Positions 58,409 through 64,000 of a DNA stretch of 64,000 nt are shown here, piece by piece. The notes below the pieces were generated by a model. That model searched no databases and was not told where the DNA came from. It saw only the letters and a program-made list of their open reading frames with translations. A program made the position numbers and the translations under genes. The DNA is from Podospora comata (taxonomy: Eukaryota > Ascomycota > Sordariomycetes > Sordariales > Podosporaceae). Position 1 is the first letter of the stretch, and every line of letters starts with the position of its first letter. The stretch lies in contig CP071495.1 of assembly GCA_017354895.1 (NCBI GenBank), positions 1,533,001-1,597,000 on the forward strand, written 5' to 3'.

Positions 58409-60995
58409 ATGGCGGCCGGTATCACAGAATCATGGCCGATCAACGAGGTAGGTGCCACGACTCAAATCTTTGCTGGACCTCCAACTTACATGTCAAACAG
58501 ATCGTTTATACTGCCATCGTGGGCCTGATTATGGTGGCAGCCTTTCTCGAATGGTTTCTCTGGATCGCTGCCTTCATGTACTGTCTGTGGAAGGTCTTTG
58601 TAAAGGCAGAACACTGGACGGTAAGATTCCTGGCTGTACTGATTGGCACCGCCTTTCTTCTTCTCAGGTAACACCTCTCCTGTCTTTTCCAGATATGCTT
58701 TTGCTGAATGTTCAAAGATTCATCTTCCTCCCCATCATGGTGGTCACGCTACCGTTACCAAGCGCGGTTGTTAGAATCTGGCCCACGGCAATGGTCAGCT
58801 TTCTCCAATGGTTCGCCTTTTACAGTTTTGCTGGTCTCTTGACTCTCCCCTGGCTTTTCTGCGTCTACCAGATTGTCACACATCAACTTGGAAGAAAGAA
58901 GCGCATTAAACAAGTGCTTGACGAGGTGTCGGCTCCCAAGGTCGTTATTGTCATGCCTTGCTATAAGGAGGAACCCGACGTCCTCGTCACCGCCGTCAAC
59001 TCAGTCGTCGACTGCGATTACCCACCGTCCTGCATCCACGTCTTCCTGTCCTTTGACGGGGACCAGGAGGACGAGCTATATCTCAACACCATCGAGAAAC
59101 TCGGGGTGCCCTTGACACTCGAGTCATATCCTAACAGCATAGATGTCGCGTACAGGGCCGCTCGCATCACAGTATCTCGATTTCCTCATGGTGGAAAGCG
59201 CCATTGCCAAAAGATGACCTTCAAGCTCATTGACAAGGTCTACCACGAGTACCTGAAGAGAAACGACAACCTCTTCATCCTCTTCATCGACTCCGACTGC
59301 ATATTGGATAGAGTCTGCCTGCAGAACTTTGTCTACGACATGGAGCTCAGCCCCGGAAACAGCAGAGACATGTTGGCCATGACGGGTGTCATTACCTCGA
59401 CTACTCGGAAACACAGCCTCATCACGCTTCTTCAGGACATGGAGTACATACACGGCCAGTTGTTTGAGCGTACGGTGGAGTCGGGCTGCGGAGCAGTATC
59501 TTGTCTCCCCGGTGCCCTTACCATGTTGCGATTTTCAGCGTTTCGTCGAATGGCCAAGTACTACTTTGCTGACAAGGCCGAGCAGTGTGAAGACCTGTTT
59601 GACTTTGCAAAAAGTCATCTGGGAGAGGACCGATGGCTGACCCATCTGTTCATGATTGGTGCTAAGAAGCGGTATCAAATTCAGATGTGCACCTCGGCGT
59701 TTTGCAAAACGGAAGCTGTCCAGACGATGCGGTCTCTTATCAAGCAACGGCGTCGATGGTTCCTCGGCTTCATCACCAACGAAGTCTGCATGCTGACGGA
59801 CTGGAGGCTGTGGAAGAAGTACCCGATCCTTTGCTTGGTTCGGTTCATGCAGAACACGATACGGACGACGGCTTTGCTTTTCTTCATCATGGTCCTGGCG
59901 CTGATGACGACGACCAAGAGAATTAACGACCTTCCTGTGGGCTTCATTGCCATCTCGCTCGGTCTCAACTGGCTGATGATGGTCTATTTTGGGGCCAAGC
60001 TCAGGAGGTTCAAGATCTGGCTTTACCCGCTGATGTTTGTGTTGAATCCGTTTTTCAACTGGTACTATATGGTTTACGGCATCTTCACCGCTGGTCAGAG
60101 GACCTGGGGAGGGCCACGGGCCGACGCTGCGGCAGCCGACTCGACCACAACAGCTCAGGAGGCAATCGAGCAGGCCGAAAAGGCCGGTGATGATCTAAAC
60201 ATTGTTCCCGAGTCTTTTATTCCGGCGGCACAGGAAAGGAAGGGTGTTGAAAAGGTGAACGCCAGTGCTATCAAGAGATCTAAGAGCGTTTTACAGCCGC
60301 CCAACCAAGTTATTGGCAAATTCGCGGCGCCTGAACGGACGCCAAGTGGATGGTATCAGCATCCAGATGAGTCCATGGCAAGTGTTGGTGTATTTGCCGG
60401 GTCGTCATCTCGCCTCGAACGAAAGGCGGATGTGCCAGAGCGGGACTCGATCGACAGCTCATCTTCGGCGCACACTGGAAGCTATTCGGTCTATATGCCA
60501 CGCAGAGTGGAAAGCATCATGGGCGAAGAGGACCGGCGCAAATATGACCTAGCACATGCCAGCCAGGTCAACCAGTTTGCAAGCGCTTCGAGGATATTTC
60601 AGGGTCCACCAACAGGTCAAGTGTACGAGTATCCGGAATCCGAACTACAGAGGGCAGGATTTAGAGACCTCGGGGTACCCAACTCGAATCAGCCCGGGAC
60701 GCACAGGAGGCTCGGCAGCAACGGCAGCGCAGGCTCCCAGAGCGTGGGAAGCTCACTCCAAGACCCTCACGGTCCAGAATCATCAGTTGAATCATTCCAG
60801 ACATCTCGTCAGTCGCCAGTGCCACGGCCAGTCTCAGCTGCAGGACGATCTGGTAGGACACCGCTTGGTCGAGCTAGCTGGATGCATACATCATCCACAG
60901 AACAAGTCGAAACGCAAATCGATGAATCTCAGAACGGTCTCGGGGCAGCATCACAACCTCGCCAGGGACCACCAAGAGGTGACCACCGCCGATAG
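58409..60995 (+). CDS. Chitin synthase of the short class VI/VII type (GT2 family)
   Basis: Membrane glycosyltransferase that polymerises N-acetylglucosamine from UDP-GlcNAc into cell-wall chitin. Exons 58409-58447, 58501-58620, 58668-60995 give 828 residues. Two N-terminal membrane regions come first (IVYTAIVGLIMVAAFLEWFL; a second at about 70-120). The catalytic domain has VVIVMPCYKEEPDVLVTAV, FLSFDGDQEDELYLNTIEKL, the metal-binding D261-S-D263, GEDRWLTHLFMIGAKKRYQI and the processivity motif QRRRW at 413-417. C-terminal membrane segments end near GIFTAGQRTWGGPRAD. A Ser-rich cytosolic tail of about 290 residues follows. No myosin motor, so not class V/VII-with-motor type. Class VI (ChsD-like) is my guess from overall similarity. 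Confidence 0.9.
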
Positions 60996-62814
60996 TTGAG
61001 GCGGACAGGCGAACTCGGGGACACAGGCTCTGATGCAGACACGCATCGACTGCTCATACGACCGAAACGGCTGTGTCCAACTTCATCAGGGGGTAGGCAT
61101 CGAATGGTGGCTATCACGGCGCGAACTGCCATGCCTGCACGGGCAACAAACGTTTTTCTGCGCAATGGTCAGGGCAGAGACGGAAATGGGCTATAAACAA
61201 CACTCAGTCTTGATAAAAAGGGGTGATATTACGGGGTGAGAGAGAAGATTTTTTTTTTTTGGAACTCTACCGTTAGAGTGATTTTGGAACGTTTTTCATG
61301 GGCTGGAATGCACCACGTGTAACCTGTATTGTATCCAAAGATAATGTTGTACCTAGCTTTTGCTTCTTGGCGTTGTTATATTAAAGACACTGACTCGATT
61401 CGGAACAAATGCGAAGCGTGGGAGAGGCGAGACCGCATGACATGAATCCACGACGATGGTGTTGCAAAGCCTGAGGTTTACGTGATGGGTTTAACGCCCG
61501 TGGGTCTGTGAGGCTGGGCATGACAAACAGTAAGTCTGACGGCCGGCCCGGCAACCAACCCATCCAGCAATTACATGCGTCTCCCGGCCCGGGTTATTGG
61601 GCAGCTAACATAGGACTTTGCGGGATGGCAAGTCCTTGGTGATGATCAGGAATCTTCTGGATAATTCTCACTTGTGTGTTGGAGATTTATTGGGCAGCTA
61701 TGGTGACCTGATGTTTTGTGATGGAAACAGGTTACACAAAGTCTTGGGAGTGGGAGACTGAGAGATTGTCAAGTATACTACAACACGGTACATGGTGTAT
61801 ATAGAGAGATCAGTCTTGGCCCATCAAGGTGATGCTATTCATAGCGGGGCACTTTTTGACAGAAAAATGCGGAGGAAGAGAGCGATGGAAAGAAAACTTG
61901 ACCGCCAACCCCGAGCCACGGATGCCCCTCGCCCCCCGAGCAGCGCGGTTGCCCCGCCCTTGCGAAAATGTCGTTTTTCAGGTCCAGGAGGACACAAGAA
62001 AAAAAAGAGTTGGTGGGGTGATGGGTGTACGGTACGGGGTGGAAGGAGTGATAGGGGGGAAAGCAGGGCTTATCGCTAAACGGCAGTGAGAAATCTTATC
62101 GCGTTGCCCCTCGTTGCTTGGCAATCAGCATGATGCAATGGTGAAGCGCTGTCAGAGAAGAAGTTGAGATGGCAAGTGCACTGGGTTGTAGAGTTGACAA
62201 GATGAATGGATGACTTTGATGATACCTACTGCCTAGACATATCATTTCCTGCATGATAGACACATGAGAAATGACTTGCAAAAAAAAAAAAAGCATTGGG
62301 TGAACAAGAGTCTTCTTGTTCAGGTTTGCTGATGAAGATACAAAGACCAAAAGAGGCCAATCGAGAATCTTCTCCTGGCTTCTGGGGGGGCCTTGGCTAC
62401 GGCACAGACCCCCCGGGCGCGGGGCTATTCAAAGAGCAGCGGTGCCCGCCCCTACCTGATGGAGGGAAATTGTATAGAGGGGAACTTGCTTGCGTGCCAC
62501 TGTCGGGCAATCCAAACATCAAAGTCTGCATTAAAACCCATTTCCACTGTGGGAAAAACCTCGTTTTTTTACAGAGTCCAGTTTCCCGCCCATCACCACC
62601 AACCAAGCCTGCCTTTCTGAGCAGTCCAACGAAACAACAACCCCACCTTCTTTTTCCCCCCCTTCTCACCCACACACAAACCCGCCCCATATCATCCATT
62701 CTCGACTCGACTGGTGAGAACACATCTTCTTCGAAGCAACTTTTGAGCCATCCCAAAGCTTACCGGTTGCGTCTTGAATCTTTTTGCAGAGCCGAGTCCA
62801 TACAACTGCCCAAC
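60996..62814. other. Intergenic region upstream of HSP88, no gene seen
   Basis: 1.8 kb between tandem genes. Contains a T run (61251-61260), a 14-bp direct repeat TTATTGGGCAGCTA (61594-61607 and 61687-61700), an A run (62280-62292) and candidate stress elements nearer HSP88. Open frames here lack codon bias. Confidence 0.4.
62365..62482 (+). promoter_or_regulatory. Candidate heat-shock and stress elements upstream of HSP88
   Basis: GAATCTTC at 62365-62372 is a two-unit heat-shock element (GAA, two bases, TTC). CCCCT at 62449-62453 and AGGGG at 62478-62482 match the stress response element core. They lie 330-450 bp before the ATG of a heat-shock gene. Each motif is short and could be chance. 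Confidence 0.35.
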
Positions 62815-64000
62815 ATGAGTGTCGTCGGTACGTTATGCGCCCACCACACACCTACCACATGCCTCGAGAGCCTGACTGCTAACATGGCTTGCGTCTGACA
62901 GGTGTCGATTTCGGAACCCTTAACACAGTCGTCGCTGTTGCGAGAAACCGGGGTGTCGATGTGGTAAGTAGCTTACCCGCCCAACCGCCCTCCTGAAGGG
63001 GAGGAGGAAAGCAAAAAGTCGATAAGGCTGATTGTGATGGTACACCGAGCGCAGAACTGACAACGACTTTGTCAATGATAGATCACCAACGAGGTCTCTA
63101 ACCGGGCGACTCCGTAAGTTTTCTCTTCTTACCCCTTGAGGTTGCTCTCCGGCTCCAGCCTGCTCTAGGAGCCGTGCAGAATTGGCGCCCAATGTCTAAC
63201 ACTCCTTCCACAGATCGCTTGTTGGCTTTGGCCCCAAGTCCCGCTATCTCGGTGAGCCCGCGAAGACTCAGGAGATTTCCAACCTCAAGAACACCGTCGG
63301 TTCTCTCAAGCGCCTGCTCGGCCGCACGTTAAACGATCCCGATGTCCAGACCGAGCAGGCTTTCATCTCGGCCCCTCTGGTCGAGATCGACGGCCAGGTC
63401 GGCGCCGAGGTGTCGTACCTTGGCGAGAAGACCAAGTTCTCTGCCACCCAGCTCACAGCCATGTTCCTCGGCAAGATCAAGCAGACCGCTGCTGCCGAGC
63501 TCAAGCTCCCAGTATCCGACCTCGTCCTGAGCGTTCCCGCCTGGTTCACCGATATCCAGCGCCGCGCCCTTATCGATGCCGCCGAGATTGCCGGTCTCAG
63601 ACCGCTCCGCCTCATCAACGACACCACCGCCGCCGCTCTCGGCTACGGTATCACCAAGCTGGATCTCCCCGGCCCTGATGAAAAGCCCCGCCGCGTTGCC
63701 TTTGTCGATGTCGGTTACTCCAGCTACACCTGCTCCATCGTCGAGTTCAAGAAGGGCGAGCTCTCCGTCAAGGGTACCGCTTTCGATCGTCACTTTGGTG
63801 GCCGCAACTTTGACAAGGCCATCGTTGACCACCTCGCCAAGGAGTTCCACGGCAAGTACAAGATCGACATCAACTCAAACCCCAAGGCCCTCTGCCGCGT
63901 CTACGCCGCTGCCGAGAAGCTCAAGAAGGTGCTCTCTGCCAACCAGCAGGCTCCTCTCAACATTGAGTCCCTGATGAACGATGTCGACGTTCGTGCTATG
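62815..64000 (+). CDS. hsp88: Hsp110-type chaperone Hsp88/Sse1 (5' part, runs off the right edge)
   Basis: Cytosolic Hsp110 chaperone and nucleotide-exchange factor for Hsp70. Exons 62815-62827, 62902-62963, 63082-63113, then 63214 onward; 298 residues lie in the window. The start [20 protein letters not shown] is the nucleotide-binding phosphate-1 loop, split by introns, followed by [20 protein letters not shown]. Later parts: [40 protein letters not shown] and [20 protein letters not shown]. These fit the Hsp110 rather than canonical Hsp70 variants. Four exons crowd into the first 400 bp. The window ends inside the ATPase domain. Confidence 0.96.

Noticed and set aside
62296-62898. 200-codon frame ahead of HSP88
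   Set aside because: It runs through the HSP88 leader, its first exon and first intron in another frame; no domain.

Overview
This window is nuclear DNA from a filamentous ascomycete, most likely a Sordariomycete close to the Sordariales. That placement is an inference from protein resemblance and gene style. I can support 24 protein-coding genes in 64 kb, about one per 2.7 kb. All are eukaryotic and most carry short introns of 47-125 bp with GT...AG ends and CTAAC/CTGAC branch points. The set includes fungal-specific genes: a Zn2Cys6 regulator, ERG5/CYP61, a chitin synthase, the DASH subunit ASK1, Hsp88 and RRN7. Exon sums were checked: every complete spliced CDS is a multiple of three with an open frame.

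Layout. 1-9.2 kb: NOG1 (5' part, minus), URA5 (plus), a GNAT acetyltransferase (minus), DDI1 (plus), RRP8 (minus). 9.2-16.3 kb: a 3 kb leader region, then a large Zn2Cys6 regulator (plus). 16.7-23.2 kb: proteasome alpha5 PUP2 (minus), gamma-tubulin complex GCP2/SPC97 (plus), GYP8-like TBC protein (minus). 24.9-33.3 kb: a CPSF-A/MMS1_N family protein (plus) and eIF5B (plus). 33.5-40.2 kb: a second gamma-tubulin complex protein (minus), EAF7 (plus), ASK1 (plus), an 89-residue unknown (minus). 40.2-43.4 kb has no gene I can support. 43.4-49.2 kb: ERG5 (plus), a mitochondrial rhodanese (plus), a YIPF-family membrane protein (minus), ubiquitin-L40 fusion (minus). 49.5-53.4 kb: RRN7 flanked by inverted 21-bp minisatellite blocks, then eIF5A (both minus). 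54.4-64 kb: VPS52, chitin synthase and the 5' part of HSP88 (all plus).

Themes. Nearly all are housekeeping genes. One group serves ribosome production and translation (NOG1, RRP8, RRN7, L40, eIF5A, eIF5B). Another serves ubiquitin/proteasome work (DDI1, PUP2, ubiquitin-L40). Three microtubule genes (GCP2, a GCP6-like protein, ASK1) lie within 21 kb. There is no secondary-metabolite cluster, rRNA, tRNA or recognisable transposon.

The most unusual signals are structural. Two genes have their start codon split by an intron (DDI1 as AT|G, ubiquitin-L40 as A|TG). NOG1 begins with a run of tiny exons and PUP2 has a 13-nt exon. A GATA-containing 21-bp tandem array and a related array in opposite orientation enclose RRN7. 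GC skew swings repeatedly from C-rich to G-rich along exons.
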